Source of the DNA: Levilactobacillus fuyuanensis
GTDB taxonomy: Bacteria; Bacillota; Bacilli; Lactobacillales; Lactobacillaceae
Direction of reading: 5' to 3'
NCBI RefSeq assembly: GCF_003946395.1
Contig: NZ_RHNZ01000003.1
Coordinates: forward strand, 161,333-225,332
Length of the DNA: 64,000 nucleotides
Shown: positions 8,131-20,416 of the stretch, in pieces
Position numbering within the stretch: the stretch's first letter is position 1
Layout: every line of letters begins with the position of its first letter
The notes under the pieces: model-generated
Told to the model about the DNA's origin: nothing
Seen by the model: only the letters and a program-made list of their open reading frames with translations
The model's database searches: none
Made by a program: the position numbers and the translations under genes

Positions 8131-8733
8131 CTATTCAAAATTTTCATCCAGTTGGACAAAGGCCGTGTGCCCCAGTCCACCGCCAACTTGCATAACACTC
8201 CCACCATGACGTAGTTTACCGAGGTTAACCGGTCGGAAATTGAGTGGCTTAACCAATGCGACAAAGGTCTTCTTGGCGTCCTTGTCATCCCCAGCGTAGA
8301 ACAGCACGCGCCGACCGGGACCGTCAACTTTACCCGTCATTAGCTCATGCGGCAAGGTGTTAAAGGCCTTGATGACGCGTGCATTGTTGGCCGCCGCCGC
8401 AATTACTTCACTACCGGTCAGTGGCCGGGTGTCGATTTTCTTAAAGTCGGCGGTAAATTGATTGGTCACGTCGACGACGATCCGCTGCTGATAATCCGTG
8501 ACCTGGCGGAGCACATCGGGGGCAATGCCAAATGGTACAGCAACAATCACAAGCGGTTGCTGAAGGGCGTCGGCTACCTCACCAAAGGTAACGTTAGCCG
8601 CAAACTCATCACGCCGAGGCGCGAGACTAGCCGCACCCCGGGAATGGCTGAGAATAATTTCATTATCCCCGCGACTAAACGTCTGTGTCAGAATCGTGCC
8701 GACCGTTCCAGATCCCACAACACCAATTTTCAT
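8131..8733 (-). CDS. NADP-dependent oxidoreductase, F420-dependent NADP reductase-like
   Basis: A 200-residue Rossmann protein. The N-terminal MKIGVVGSGTVGTILTQTF is the dinucleotide loop, with LSHSRG as the likely 2'-phosphate (NADP) contact. PLVIVAVPFG and VVDVTNQF continue the fold of the NADP oxidoreductase/F420-dependent family. Lactobacilli do not make F420, so the true substrate is unknown. ATG 8733 is preferred over the upstream in-frame GTG 8742 because the AAAGGG ribosome binding site sits 9 bases before ATG and abuts the GTG. Confidence 0.78.
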   Translation of the reverse strand: MKIGVVGSGTVGTILTQTFSRGDNEIILSHSRGAASLAPRRDEFAANVTFGEVADALQQPLVIVAVPFGIAPDVLRQVTDYQQRIVVDVTNQFTADFKKIDTRPLTGSEVIAAAANNARVIKAFNTLPHELMTGKVDGPGRRVLFYAGDDKDAKKTFVALVKPLNFRPVNLGKLRHGGSVMQVGGGLGHTAFVQLDENFE

Positions 8734-8944
8734 ATGTTTCACCCTTTCGAAAGACTTATAACATAAGTGTACGCGGCCGCTGGCGGAATGCGAAGCTATT
8801 TGCCTGACAGTTTGGCTTCAGTCAATTTTCGCTTATTAAAACTGCCTGTTCACTTTGATAAGTAACAAACCTCACCGTCGCAATACTACAGGCATTGCCA
8901 TTGGAACTATACTTGCCACAATCGTAAACAAGAAGGTGGCAGCA

Positions 8945-9379
8945 ATGAAACATGCCTATCATATGTCCAACGCTCCCCTGGCAGGCTTAGAATCTACCCA
9001 GGCTTTCAAGTATCTTTCCTTATATCTAAAATCACTGCCAGCGTTCATTATCCTAATCTTATTAAATTGCCAATTTATCGTGGGCAGATTTGTCTTTACC
9101 TGGAATTTCACCTCATGGTACCTAACCGTCTGTTACCTAGTATTCCCTTTGATTCACGTCCCTCTCGCAAGGCTTAAGAATAGTCTTGTTAAACATACTT
9201 CTGGAGCTAATCCATCTGTTCCCAAGGCTATGATTTATGCGGCTGGTTGGCCGCTGATGCCTATCCGTGATTACGCTGGCCGCGAGTCACGAGTTCTTCC
9301 AGACTTGCTTGAACTTTTGCTCGAATTTATTTTGGCACCATTGATTTTGGCTGTTTTACCATTGTTGCAACGTCCTTGA
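8945..9379 (+). CDS. Small multi-pass membrane protein of unknown function
   Basis: A 144-residue protein. Hydrophobic segments are near residues 30-48 (PAFIILILLNCQFIVG), 55-72 (WYLTVCYLVFPLIHVP) and 125-142 (FILAPLILAVLPLL). The frame is open upstream to 8855, but ATG 8945 has AAGGTGG 6-7 bases upstream and is the better start. I do not recognise the family. A terminator follows, then the distal end of CRISPR array 1. Confidence 0.55.
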   Translation: MKHAYHMSNAPLAGLESTQAFKYLSLYLKSLPAFIILILLNCQFIVGRFVFTWNFTSWYLTVCYLVFPLIHVPLARLKNSLVKHTSGANPSVPKAMIYAAGWPLMPIRDYAGRESRVLPDLLELLLEFILAPLILAVLPLLQRP

Positions 9380-9458
9380 CGAAGCGTTTACTCTCACTTT
9401 TCTATCGCCCATTTTTTTACACACTACACCCCAGTTAGAGAGCATAATTTTTGAAAGT

Positions 9459-9488
9459 AAAAGGGCCAATCTATGGGTTGGCCCTTTT
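9459..9488 (+). terminator. Terminator after the membrane protein gene
   Basis: Arms AAAAGGGCCAA (9459-9469) and TTGGCCCTTTT (9478-9488) with an 8-base loop and a T-run. The symmetric A/T flanks would also stop transcription leaving array 1 on the minus strand. Confidence 0.85.
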
Positions 9489-9537
9489 GCATTCCCTAGC
9501 ACAGAAAATACTAGGTAATAAGTCACTATACTATTGA

Positions 9538-10726
9538 AAATCAACCTCACATGCGTGGGGAATACGCCCAAATTGCTACCATCGAGCCTTTCAAGTCAGG
9601 ATCAACCCCACATGCGTGGGGAATACCAATGTCACGGATTCGTTGTTAACGATGTTGAAGGATCAACTCCACATGCGTGGGGAATACATCTTTTCATCGA
9701 GGTTGAACTGCTTAGTGATGGGATCAACCCCACATGCGTGGGGAATACAGTTTCCAGAATCTCATTCATATCCACCGAAAAGGATCAACCCCACATGCGT
9801 GGGGAATACGTCGTTGTAGATGGGAGGTGGCCATGGAGATGAGGATCAACCCCACATGCGTGGGGAATACTTTAACCGACTGGATTTAGCTAAGTCGGGC
9901 TTTGGATCAACCCCACATGCGTGGGGAATACGTACAAGATTCTAAAGAAATGGAAGTGGCTTAAGGATCAACCCCACATGCGTGGGGAATACCGGTATTC
10001 CTTAGCAGCGGTATTCATCACCGTGGGATCAACCCCACATGCGTGGGGAATACCTCGCGTAGTAGTGGCGGCGAATCTCCGTAACGGGATCAACCCCACA
10101 TGCGTGGGGAATACCACGTTTGCCACTTATAAGGTGGCGGCTTTGCCGGGATCAACCCCACATGCGTGGGGAATACGGACTTAACTTTCTTGACCATCTT
10201 GGCTCCCCAGGATCAACCCCACATGCGTGGGGAATACAATTTAAAATCAATGCTTTCTTTCTGCTATATAGGATCAACCCCACATGCGTGGGGAATACTG
10301 AAAATATTCGGTGACCATGTCGTTATGTGGCAGGATCAACCCCACATGCGTGGGGAATACGACCGAATAAGACGGCAACCATTATTGATCACGGGATCAA
10401 CCCCACATGCGTGGGGAATACTGGAATGCACAGTTGGCCCAAGATTCAGCGGTAGGATCAACCCCACATGCGTGGGGAATACTAGTGCCGTCAAGGACGC
10501 TGATTACTTGCAGGAGGATCAACCCCACATGCGTGGGGAATACTGCACATCATATTCAGACCATGTGATGTTTGGAGGATCAACCCCACATGCGTGGGGA
10601 ATACGAGGATTGAACCACTTTTGTAAATTTGTACCCAGGATCAACCCCACATGCGTGGGGAATACTCTTTTAGCAGTTGCTCGGAATCGAGTCGTTTGGG
10701 ATCAACCCCACATGCGTGGGGAATAC
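9538..10726 (-). CRISPR. CRISPR array 1, type I-E, 20 repeats and 19 spacers
   Basis: A 28-nt core repeat recurs every 61 bases (62 at two junctions). In crRNA sense (minus strand) it begins GTATTCCCCACGCATGTGGG and ends GTTGATCC. The hairpin is CCCCAC-GCAT-GTGGGG, matching the type I-E (Cas6e) repeat plan. Including the conserved pyrimidine that follows, it is a 29-nt repeat with 32-nt spacers. The two degenerate copies are at the low-coordinate end (9538-9565 with CCTCAC in place of CCCCAC; 9660-9687 with one change), so the leader is at the cas2 side, as expected for leader-proximal growth. Spacer targets cannot be identified by eye. Confidence 0.98.
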
Positions 10727-10755
10727 ACTAAGAAAACGCAGTTATACCGCGATTC
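10727..10755 (-). promoter_or_regulatory. Leader end of CRISPR array 1
   Basis: Only 29 bases separate the first repeat from the cas2 stop codon. The repeat-proximal 23 bases match the leader of array 2 at 16 positions (both start ACTAA on the plus strand and share ACCG 20 bases on). Any longer leader or promoter must lie inside the cas2 coding end, or the array is expressed by read-through from the cas operon. Confidence 0.6.
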
Positions 10756-13273
<2,518 letters not shown>

Positions 13274-13275
13274 AC

Positions 13276-13986
13276 TTACTCCTCTCCGAGGGACCCCATG
13301 ATATCGTGCTGCGTATCAGCGTCGTCGCTCTGTGTTTTAAGATTGGTTACCGCAATCCTGATTCTGGAGATTGCCCGAAATCCATAGCGCCGATCGCGCT
13401 GATCAAAGGACACAACCCGGTCCTTGACCATGACTTCTGAATGATCTGCAATCAAATCAGCATCGGCAATGACTTCAAGCGTTTGGGGGTTCCGCTTTCG
13501 TTGGTACCACGGTGCTGCCTGCCAAACGAACTTCTTCAGGACGTCAATTGGCTCTTCTTCAGAAAATTCGTGAAGTCGGAGCACACCCGCAGGTGCATTC
13601 GAACGGCGCCCTAAAAATAACTGGAACTTAGGATGCTTGAGGGCAAACTCAATCTTATCCATTAGAGCTTCATCCTCACTACCCAAAGCCACCACAAATA
13701 TTGCATCCTGAATGTAATCCCGGTACGTGATCTTTCGCGTGTCCTTCTTCCACTCAACTGTTTGAAAATCCGTCAGATTTCGACCGATTTGATCGACCCT
13801 AACCGCAAAGTGCAACTCATTCAGGCTCGCAATCCGGGCATCTGCTCTACGGTATCCGAGGGCCGCTGCCACCATGCCAATCACCGCACTCTTAGTTGGA
13901 TAATCGTTCGTTGTCCGCCGCTCAAAAGTCGCTTCATTCCCATATGATTGCAACGGTGCCGTTAATTTAATCGTTAGTGTTTTCAT
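13276..13986 (-). CDS. cas5e: Cas5e, Cascade subunit
   Basis: A 236-residue RAMP protein that holds the 5' handle of the crRNA and contacts Cse1. The N-terminus MKTLTIKLTAPLQSYG and the motif YPTKSAVIGMVAAALGYRR (about 30-48) are family hallmarks. The coding start overlaps the end of cas7e by 20 bases. The C-terminal acidic tail is not conserved. Confidence 0.95.
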   Translation of the reverse strand: MKTLTIKLTAPLQSYGNEATFERRTTNDYPTKSAVIGMVAAALGYRRADARIASLNELHFAVRVDQIGRNLTDFQTVEWKKDTRKITYRDYIQDAIFVVALGSEDEALMDKIEFALKHPKFQLFLGRRSNAPAGVLRLHEFSEEEPIDVLKKFVWQAAPWYQRKRNPQTLEVIADADLIADHSEVMVKDRVVSFDQRDRRYGFRAISRIRIAVTNLKTQSDDADTQHDIMGSLGEE

Positions 13987-15040
13987 CCTGAACCACCTCT
14001 GATAACGCCGCCGTCACCTTCTCTAGAAGTTCGGATAGGTTGGCCACGCTTTCCCCAACTTGAGAGTCTGCTTTGCCAAGAACCAGCGCTGTAATTGGTT
14101 GATCAACGTACTCATTAGTCCGGCTATATTCAGCTTCAAGTTTGTCGATTGACTTCTTAACGTACCCATGATTAGACGTTACCGGTTCTTCAAAAGCCGA
14201 TACCAGGTTGACAGGTGTATCCGTCCGGAGCGTAACCAGGACATAGCTAGGCAGTGTTTTGTTGGCAAAAGTATTTTGCTTCCCAGTTGGCATAGAGATC
14301 AAGAAGTCTTTGATGAAGTCCGTCACCCCGTGAATGGCATCCGTTGCGTTTAAGTTATGTACCAATTCATTCATATTCACGTTCGCATAACGGTAGAGCG
14401 TTGCGGAATTAAAATCGATACTCCCAAGCATGGCGGCACCAGCCGTATCCTTAGGTTGTTCGTCATCCAACGCCGTAAAATAATCGTATTCTGGAACAAC
14501 TTCATGCGTTGAAACTGCATGAGCCACCTGAGCTGACGCGTCCACATTTAATTCGGGATTATCCGCTACCATCCGACCGAATAAAGCCAGATCCAGGGAT
14601 TGGTCTCCTTTCAGAACCTTCTTAATTTCCTTTTTATCTAACTCTTCATTATCTAGCGCATATTGGGCCAACTTGTTGATTTGACCCCGGCTGATCAACA
14701 ATAACGCGCCGGTTTCATTGTTTTTATCCAACTTAATGCCAGCTGCTTTGAAGATTTCCCCAACTTTACCCATTGCGGTCTCATCATCCAAAGAGGCATC
14801 AAGTTTCTTCAGTTGTTCCGCCAACAAATCAGCCGCTTTTTTCGTCCGCGTTCCTGCAGAAACATTATCTGCTTTAAAGATATCCCGAACGGCTTTCTTC
14901 CAACTCTGTGAAGAGACCCGTGCCCGCGTAACCCCACCATAGAGCGCCGTCTTAGGTGCCCCGGTATCATCACGGTTGATATTTGAGGATGGCACGGTTT
15001 GTAAAACATTCACGTCGACATATAAGTTTTTTTCGGTCAT
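13967..15040 (-). CDS. cas7e: Cas7e (Cse4/CasC), Cascade backbone
   Basis: A 357-residue backbone RAMP that polymerises, usually in six copies, along the spacer. N-terminal VDVNVLQTVPSSNINRDDTG and ARVSSQSWKKAVRDIF are characteristic of Cse4/CasC. ALFGRMVAD and VAHAVSTHEV follow in the palm. Its ATG overlaps the stop of cse2 by one base, and its end overlaps cas5e. Length is normal for the family. Confidence 0.96.
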   Translation of the reverse strand: MTEKNLYVDVNVLQTVPSSNINRDDTGAPKTALYGGVTRARVSSQSWKKAVRDIFKADNVSAGTRTKKAADLLAEQLKKLDASLDDETAMGKVGEIFKAAGIKLDKNNETGALLLISRGQINKLAQYALDNEELDKKEIKKVLKGDQSLDLALFGRMVADNPELNVDASAQVAHAVSTHEVVPEYDYFTALDDEQPKDTAGAAMLGSIDFNSATLYRYANVNMNELVHNLNATDAIHGVTDFIKDFLISMPTGKQNTFANKTLPSYVLVTLRTDTPVNLVSAFEEPVTSNHGYVKKSIDKLEAEYSRTNEYVDQPITALVLGKADSQVGESVANLSELLEKVTAALSEVVQDENTND

Positions 15041-15642
15041 TATTTTTTCTCTCCTTCATTTTTAGATCCCGCCTGATTTTCTCGAAAATATTGCTGGCCC
15101 CAAATTAGGCGAACACGATTGGCGCGTTCATAGCTTCCCTGTAGCCCATATAAGTCCTGTGCTAGATGCGCATAATCTATCTTTTGAGTACTATTGTTGG
15201 CTTTTAAAATACTAACCAAATGTGACAGTCCGTTAATCACACTCGCCGCATTGGTCGTCGCTAATAATGGCTGCACTCGGCGATCCAATGCCACCCGTGT
15301 ATCTTCATTTCTGCGCATTTTGCCCAATGCTTCAAAGAGTTGCTGTCCTTCGGGGTCTTCGCCACCAGCTGAACCATACACGGATTGTTCCTTACCTTGC
15401 TGATGAATCGCGTAGAACCGCAGTGCAGCGTACACGGCCGTCTCAGCCGAAGTCGGTGTGCCATTTCTACTCAGATATCGTGCATCCAGCCATGCCATCA
15501 TGATTGGCCACACCGCCTGTGCCCGTTGACTTTCCATAGTGGCCGCATTTCTTAGACTGGATAGAACTGCTTTGTTGGGGTTGCCTCCGCGATAAAGATC
15601 ACTAATAATCCAGCTTGTTGTTTTCTCAATTTCATATGTCAT
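15040..15642 (-). CDS. cse2: Cse2 (CasB), Cascade small subunit
   Basis: A 200-residue, mostly helical protein present as a dimer along the belly of Cascade, where it stabilises the R-loop. Diagnostic segments are AVYAALRFYAIHQQG and LRRNEDTR-like MRRNEDTRVALDRR, with basic residues that contact nucleic acid. A YERANRVRLIWGQQYF-type C-terminus follows. A 19-base gap separates it from cse1. Confidence 0.92.
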   Translation of the reverse strand: MTYEIEKTTSWIISDLYRGGNPNKAVLSSLRNAATMESQRAQAVWPIMMAWLDARYLSRNGTPTSAETAVYAALRFYAIHQQGKEQSVYGSAGGEDPEGQQLFEALGKMRRNEDTRVALDRRVQPLLATTNAASVINGLSHLVSILKANNSTQKIDYAHLAQDLYGLQGSYERANRVRLIWGQQYFRENQAGSKNEGEKK

Positions 15643-15661
15643 AGTTCTGCCATCACCTCTC

Positions 15662-17365
15662 CTACAGATTAAGATGAACCCGGACGTTATACACCAAGTG
15701 GTTCTTCGCGGTGAAGATATTTAAGGGACCGCGTTCGCCTGGAATACCCTTAATGTCTCTAGGTGAGCTTGCCTGCATGACATCGTCCGTTGCCATCGTC
15801 ACAATCTCTTTGAGCTGCGTTTTCCATAAATTAATTTTTGCATCCCGGTCATCTTGGCCCGTCAGTCCCTCTAACCACTCTTTGAAGGGCTCATTTAACC
15901 GTTCATAAAACTTCGCACTCATACCACCAGCAAACAACCGTACATCTAGATTACGAATCTTCCCAATGTCACTAGCAAAGTGATAGTAATCGGTCCCCAC
16001 AGTCTGTGTGAGTTCAATCACATCTTCAATTCGCATTGGCCAATAGTCCGCTATCTCCGAATCAAACAAAACATCCGCCTGCATCTGCATGTCATCCACT
16101 ACCTCTGCGGCAGGTGACTGCGACGTCGCATTACCATCGCTAATCAGGACCGCTGAATTCAAGAGCAATGGTTTGTCGTGGGCAATCAGATGCTGAGATT
16201 TAAGGAGTCGGAGCCAAACAACTAATCCGGGCTCATGAATATCGTCGGCCTCTCTAACCTTGACGTATTGACCAAAGTTACGCCACATCGCAATCCCCAG
16301 TGAGCGTAAACCCTTGGCTGCTGGTCGATAATCGTTGGTCTTCTTGTCTCGCCGCCAAGTCGTCATCGGCTCAATCAACGCATTATCGTAGCCAAACATT
16401 GGAATCCCCGCGCTAAAGAGAGTTGGTTGGCCCGTTTCATCCCACTCGATATGGATAATTCTGGACCAAGCCGTATATAACTCTGAAATATTAGTTGGCA
16501 AAACTTGTTTTTTTCGTTGATCAATATATGCCCGAATTGACTGGTACTCCCACACCGGTTTCTGAAGGATGTAATCGCCAGAATCGTCTCGCTTATCGAC
16601 CAAAATTAGATTCAACAGCAACGTCTCAAAAAGTGAGTTTCCTTTGGCAAAAACTGGGTTAATTCGATAAATCCACCCGGCCGAATTCGAAAATTTTTCT
16701 TCCGTTTCGACCTTAGTTTTATCGGTAACGCCAGTGAAATTTTGATACGTAATCAGCCAGCGAACTAGCTCATCTAACGACATCTCATTTTTAACTTCCC
16801 CAGACTTCGGCGCAAAGATGGCCGGTGAATTGGCACTTTCGGAAACCCGCCGATTGAGTTGTTTAACTAAGACTTGGCCTTTGCCTGCAGCAACGCTTTT
16901 ATTCTTGGGAACCAAGGCATCGTAATCTTCGGTCGTCACCTGATAAAAGGGCCTCTGACCAAAGAAGTCAAACCGATCAGCATATTCCTTTAAGTAGCTC
17001 GTCACCACTTTGGAAAATTTACCGGCCTTGTAGAGTCGCTGCCACGTCTCTAGCAGATCTTCCTGACTCGCATCCTGGCTAAATTCATCCTGATCAATTT
17101 CAAACGTTTGCGGTGATTCTGCACTCTCCCTTAGCCAAGGATATACTTCGCCAGCCGCGTCAAAACGAGAGTAAACCGTCGTTAAAATTGCCAACAAGAA
17201 ACGTAGAATGGCCAAATCCTGACTACGCATTTCACCAGCTAGCTGACGATAATCTTGCGCATTTTCAAACAGGTCGACCAAAGAAACCATGCGTTCTCGA
17301 TCTGTATCTAATTCGATGACTTTAAGCCACGGTTCCGTTACTAAATTAAAACTTTTATTGTCCAT
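15662..17365 (-). CDS. cse1: Cse1 (CasA/Cas8e), Cascade large subunit
   Basis: About 567 residues. It recognises the PAM and recruits Cas3. The N-terminal FNLVTEPWLKVI is the standard opening of the family; PFYQVT and the helical C-terminal bundle follow. ATG 17365 (MDNKSFNLV) is preferred because AAAGGAAG lies about 11 bases upstream; ATG 17374 is in frame but too close to it. The start overlaps the end of cas3, indicating coupled translation. Confidence 0.94.
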   Translation of the reverse strand: MDNKSFNLVTEPWLKVIELDTDRERMVSLVDLFENAQDYRQLAGEMRSQDLAILRFLLAILTTVYSRFDAAGEVYPWLRESAESPQTFEIDQDEFSQDASQEDLLETWQRLYKAGKFSKVVTSYLKEYADRFDFFGQRPFYQVTTEDYDALVPKNKSVAAGKGQVLVKQLNRRVSESANSPAIFAPKSGEVKNEMSLDELVRWLITYQNFTGVTDKTKVETEEKFSNSAGWIYRINPVFAKGNSLFETLLLNLILVDKRDDSGDYILQKPVWEYQSIRAYIDQRKKQVLPTNISELYTAWSRIIHIEWDETGQPTLFSAGIPMFGYDNALIEPMTTWRRDKKTNDYRPAAKGLRSLGIAMWRNFGQYVKVREADDIHEPGLVVWLRLLKSQHLIAHDKPLLLNSAVLISDGNATSQSPAAEVVDDMQMQADVLFDSEIADYWPMRIEDVIELTQTVGTDYYHFASDIGKIRNLDVRLFAGGMSAKFYERLNEPFKEWLEGLTGQDDRDAKINLWKTQLKEIVTMATDDVMQASSPRDIKGIPGERGPLNIFTAKNHLVYNVRVHLNL

Positions 17366-20114
17366 GAGCCTCATCTTCCTTTACGTACTTTAGCCCGAAT
17401 TCCGAAGAATACGACAACTGCCAGCCCTCAAAAATGGCTGAAAAATCTTGATCCAGTGGCAGTGCCAGTGCCCCTTTGAGCCACACATTGCTTTGCCATC
17501 TCAAGAAATATCGGCTGGTCAGCGTCTCCAAATCCTTAATTGCTCGGTCAATTCCTGGCGTAACAGCGGCTGGGAGTCGAATCACCTGCTGCGCAATTTC
17601 TTGAGGCTGCACATCGCTTAGTGGACGACCATCTAGCAAAAAATTACCTTCTGCTGTGTGTTGTACCAGAATAACTTCCAACGTTTCTCTGATATCACGA
17701 ACTGCAGCACTGGCTTTCTGCTCGTCTTGATCAACGCTTCCCAGATTCCGTCCTAACCAATCATGAATCGTGGCCCCGAACCTAAAGTTTGGGTCCCCAA
17801 CCTGAAAGACACCCGCTTTTCTCTTTTCTTGATCAAAGTCTGTCGTAAACTTTTCTCTAGCTGCAGCGATATCGGCAATTTCGGCATCAGTTTGGGGATC
17901 ATATACCTGCTGTACCAATGGTGAAATGTCGTCCGGCAAAGTCATGGTTTCCCTCATGAAATGATCGGTCTTCATGAGTAGGTACTTGCCATAGACAATC
18001 TCATTACCGTCACCATAGTCACCCGGCCCTTGAATGCCCATCACAAATAGTTGCGGCGCACGTAAGCTTGCCGGGCGCACAATCTGATGACGATGAAGCC
18101 GGCCTGCCCTTTGTAGAATCAAATCCATTGGCGCGATGTCTGTATACAAAACATCAAAATCAATATCTAAGGACTGCTCCAACACTTGAGTCCCAATTAC
18201 AATCATCTTGGCTGGACGTTCGCCGTGCTTACCGATGGCTGCCTGCAGCTTAGTCTCTTGTTTCGTTCGGTCCGTTGCCAAAAATGCTGAATGCAAAACC
18301 ATCAGTTTAACATCGGCTGGAACCAACTCTGCCAAGGTCTGCGCACGCTTAACCGTATTAACGATAATTCCAGCGATACCGCCCGCACTAATTTTATCGA
18401 CAACTTGTGAAATTAGGTCATCATCTGCCAGATTTAACCGTTGCACCTGAACCGCCATTGGTTTTTGATCACTCTGACCAGGGAACTCTGTAACCTGCTT
18501 AATTCGGTTGCCATCTAGAACGCTGAGTAGTGGGTACGCTTGGGTTTCTTCCCAACCTTTGGGCGCAGACAATTGCTGCTTGTATTTCCGACCATATTTC
18601 CCTTTCAAATAGGATCTTAGCAGTTCGTTTCGTTTCGCCTTTGGTAAGGTTGCCGACAAAATAACAATGGGCACGTGATAGGCACCTAGCCACTCAACGG
18701 CCTTATACAAGTATTGATTCATATACGCGTCATATGCATGAGCCTCGTCGATAACCACAACTTTTCCGCTCAATCCTAAATGTCGCAGGAACAGATGCTT
18801 TTGTTTTAGTCCCATCAGGAGTAAGTGGTCGATCGTCCCCACTGCAAATTTTGTTAAGATCGACTTTTTCCCAGAGAACCAACTGTTAACCACAACTTCT
18901 CCAAAATCATCGTCAGAATCATAGACGTTCATTGCGTTAGGAATGCCCTGATAATTCCGGTTAAATTGTGCTTTACCATGCATCAGCTTAACTGGAAAGT
19001 TTTCACCTTGTGATTGTGCTAAAAAGGTTAACCACTCCGTCACACGATCAAACATGGCATTGGTCGTCGCCTGCGTTGGCAAGCCCATGAAGAGGCCATC
19101 TCTACCGGTAATATACGCTAGTTGTTCGACCGCTAGTAAGGCAATTTCGGTCTTTCCAAGTCCCATTGGTGCTTCAATGATCACCATTCCCGGATCTGTA
19201 GTTTCACTGATTGCCTGCGTCATCGTTTTTTGAACTGGCCGTGGATTGAAGCCCCAACGCTTCTTATAAGCGTCTTTCAAGTCGATACGCTGTGGATTCC
19301 ATTCACCACCCAAATCCCACGACGTCATCGCCTGCCGAAACCGACGCGTTGTGTCAATGTCGTGCCAAGTCTGGTCAACCGTAATTAGTGGAAAAAGTGG
19401 CACGCTTTCATCCTGACTCAGATACTCACTGGAAGCTAACCAGTCCGCCATGATCAGTACCCCTTCTAAAACAACAGCTTGTGGTTGCGAAATATCAGGA
19501 ATATCTGTGACGGCTTGATAGCCCGACGAATTCAATCCATAATCAAACAGCTCTTTTTGCACCTGTCGCCACGGCAGCTGGAGTTGTGGTTTATTATCGC
19601 TCTGATAATAATTGGCCGTGTAATTCTCAATTTGTTCATCAGGACTCTCACTAGCCGGCTTACCATGGTGGCCACCAATGATGGCACCAATTGATTCGGG
19701 TACGCCAAATTTTTCGAGGATGGCTTCCCCGGCAAGGGCATGCGGCGACTTGTTGGCGGAGGCTAAGTTTAATTGATCTAGTTCTAAGAACCCGCCACGA
19801 GATAATCGACTGTTTAATTGCTCATCAAGCGAATCATCACGGTCATACGATTTCTTCGTTTGGAAGCTTGGCGTAGCCTTCCCTAAGTCGTGGGTGAACC
19901 CAACCAATTTCACCAGATGTTGCGTGGCTTCTTCTGACAATGAGCCCATGAGTAATTGTCGCTGTCCAGCGCTCAGCCAGTGATTGAACAGCCAATTGAT
20001 TGTGTTTTGGGTATCCACCAAGTGCACAATTAATGGTAGCCAATACTGTTGGTCTTCTTCTGAGCGTTTCTTAGCCCACAGCACTGATGCCTGTTCCGAT
20101 AGTTCCATCACCAT
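17355..20114 (-). CDS. cas3: Cas3 nuclease-helicase, type I-E
   Basis: A 919-residue effector that nicks and unwinds target DNA after Cascade binding. The N-terminal HD nuclease has H31, the H75-D76 pair (FTHDLGKA), HALAGEA near 125 and GGHHGKP near 148. The SF2 helicase has Walker A APMGLGKT (315-322), DEAH (456-459) and SAT in ILSATLPK near 490. The late motif QRAGRLHRH supplies the arginine finger. It is the first gene of the operon, preceded by a good promoter at 20212-20240. No frameshift or missing motif is seen, so interference should be functional. Confidence 0.96.
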   Translation of the reverse strand: MVMELSEQASVLWAKKRSEEDQQYWLPLIVHLVDTQNTINWLFNHWLSAGQRQLLMGSLSEEATQHLVKLVGFTHDLGKATPSFQTKKSYDRDDSLDEQLNSRLSRGGFLELDQLNLASANKSPHALAGEAILEKFGVPESIGAIIGGHHGKPASESPDEQIENYTANYYQSDNKPQLQLPWRQVQKELFDYGLNSSGYQAVTDIPDISQPQAVVLEGVLIMADWLASSEYLSQDESVPLFPLITVDQTWHDIDTTRRFRQAMTSWDLGGEWNPQRIDLKDAYKKRWGFNPRPVQKTMTQAISETTDPGMVIIEAPMGLGKTEIALLAVEQLAYITGRDGLFMGLPTQATTNAMFDRVTEWLTFLAQSQGENFPVKLMHGKAQFNRNYQGIPNAMNVYDSDDDFGEVVVNSWFSGKKSILTKFAVGTIDHLLLMGLKQKHLFLRHLGLSGKVVVIDEAHAYDAYMNQYLYKAVEWLGAYHVPIVILSATLPKAKRNELLRSYLKGKYGRKYKQQLSAPKGWEETQAYPLLSVLDGNRIKQVTEFPGQSDQKPMAVQVQRLNLADDDLISQVVDKISAGGIAGIIVNTVKRAQTLAELVPADVKLMVLHSAFLATDRTKQETKLQAAIGKHGERPAKMIVIGTQVLEQSLDIDFDVLYTDIAPMDLILQRAGRLHRHQIVRPASLRAPQLFVMGIQGPGDYGDGNEIVYGKYLLMKTDHFMRETMTLPDDISPLVQQVYDPQTDAEIADIAAAREKFTTDFDQEKRKAGVFQVGDPNFRFGATIHDWLGRNLGSVDQDEQKASAAVRDIRETLEVILVQHTAEGNFLLDGRPLSDVQPQEIAQQVIRLPAAVTPGIDRAIKDLETLTSRYFLRWQSNVWLKGALALPLDQDFSAIFEGWQLSYSSEFGLKYVKEDEAHGQ

Positions 20115-20416
20115 ATGTATTACCCGCCCTTTTTATTCAAAATCTGTCACGAATCCGTTTTGACTAGCCTATGTTGGCACTGAGCGTTACTGTTTTTATG
20201 TTATATTTTCAAAGATACAGGTTAAGTTATCTCAAGTCAACATATTAAATATACAAAATAATCAATAATGTTATTTACATGTTTTCTACCTTCACTAGTT
20301 TCTAAAATACTGTGGTCTAACCCTTTGATGAAAGCGTATTCATTATATGTCTTAGATTACACCTTCCCTAACATCATATAAAGGCTTAAATATTTCTATT
20401 AAATATTATTTTTTTA
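20115..20416 (-). promoter_or_regulatory. cas operon promoter region
   Basis: An AT-rich 300-base gap between cas3 and the distal end of array 2. On the minus strand, -35 TTGACT (20235-20240) and -10 TATCTT (20212-20217) are 17 bases apart, about 100 bases upstream of cas3. The region could also receive read-through from array 2, which is transcribed toward cas3. No strong hairpin separates them. Confidence 0.6.
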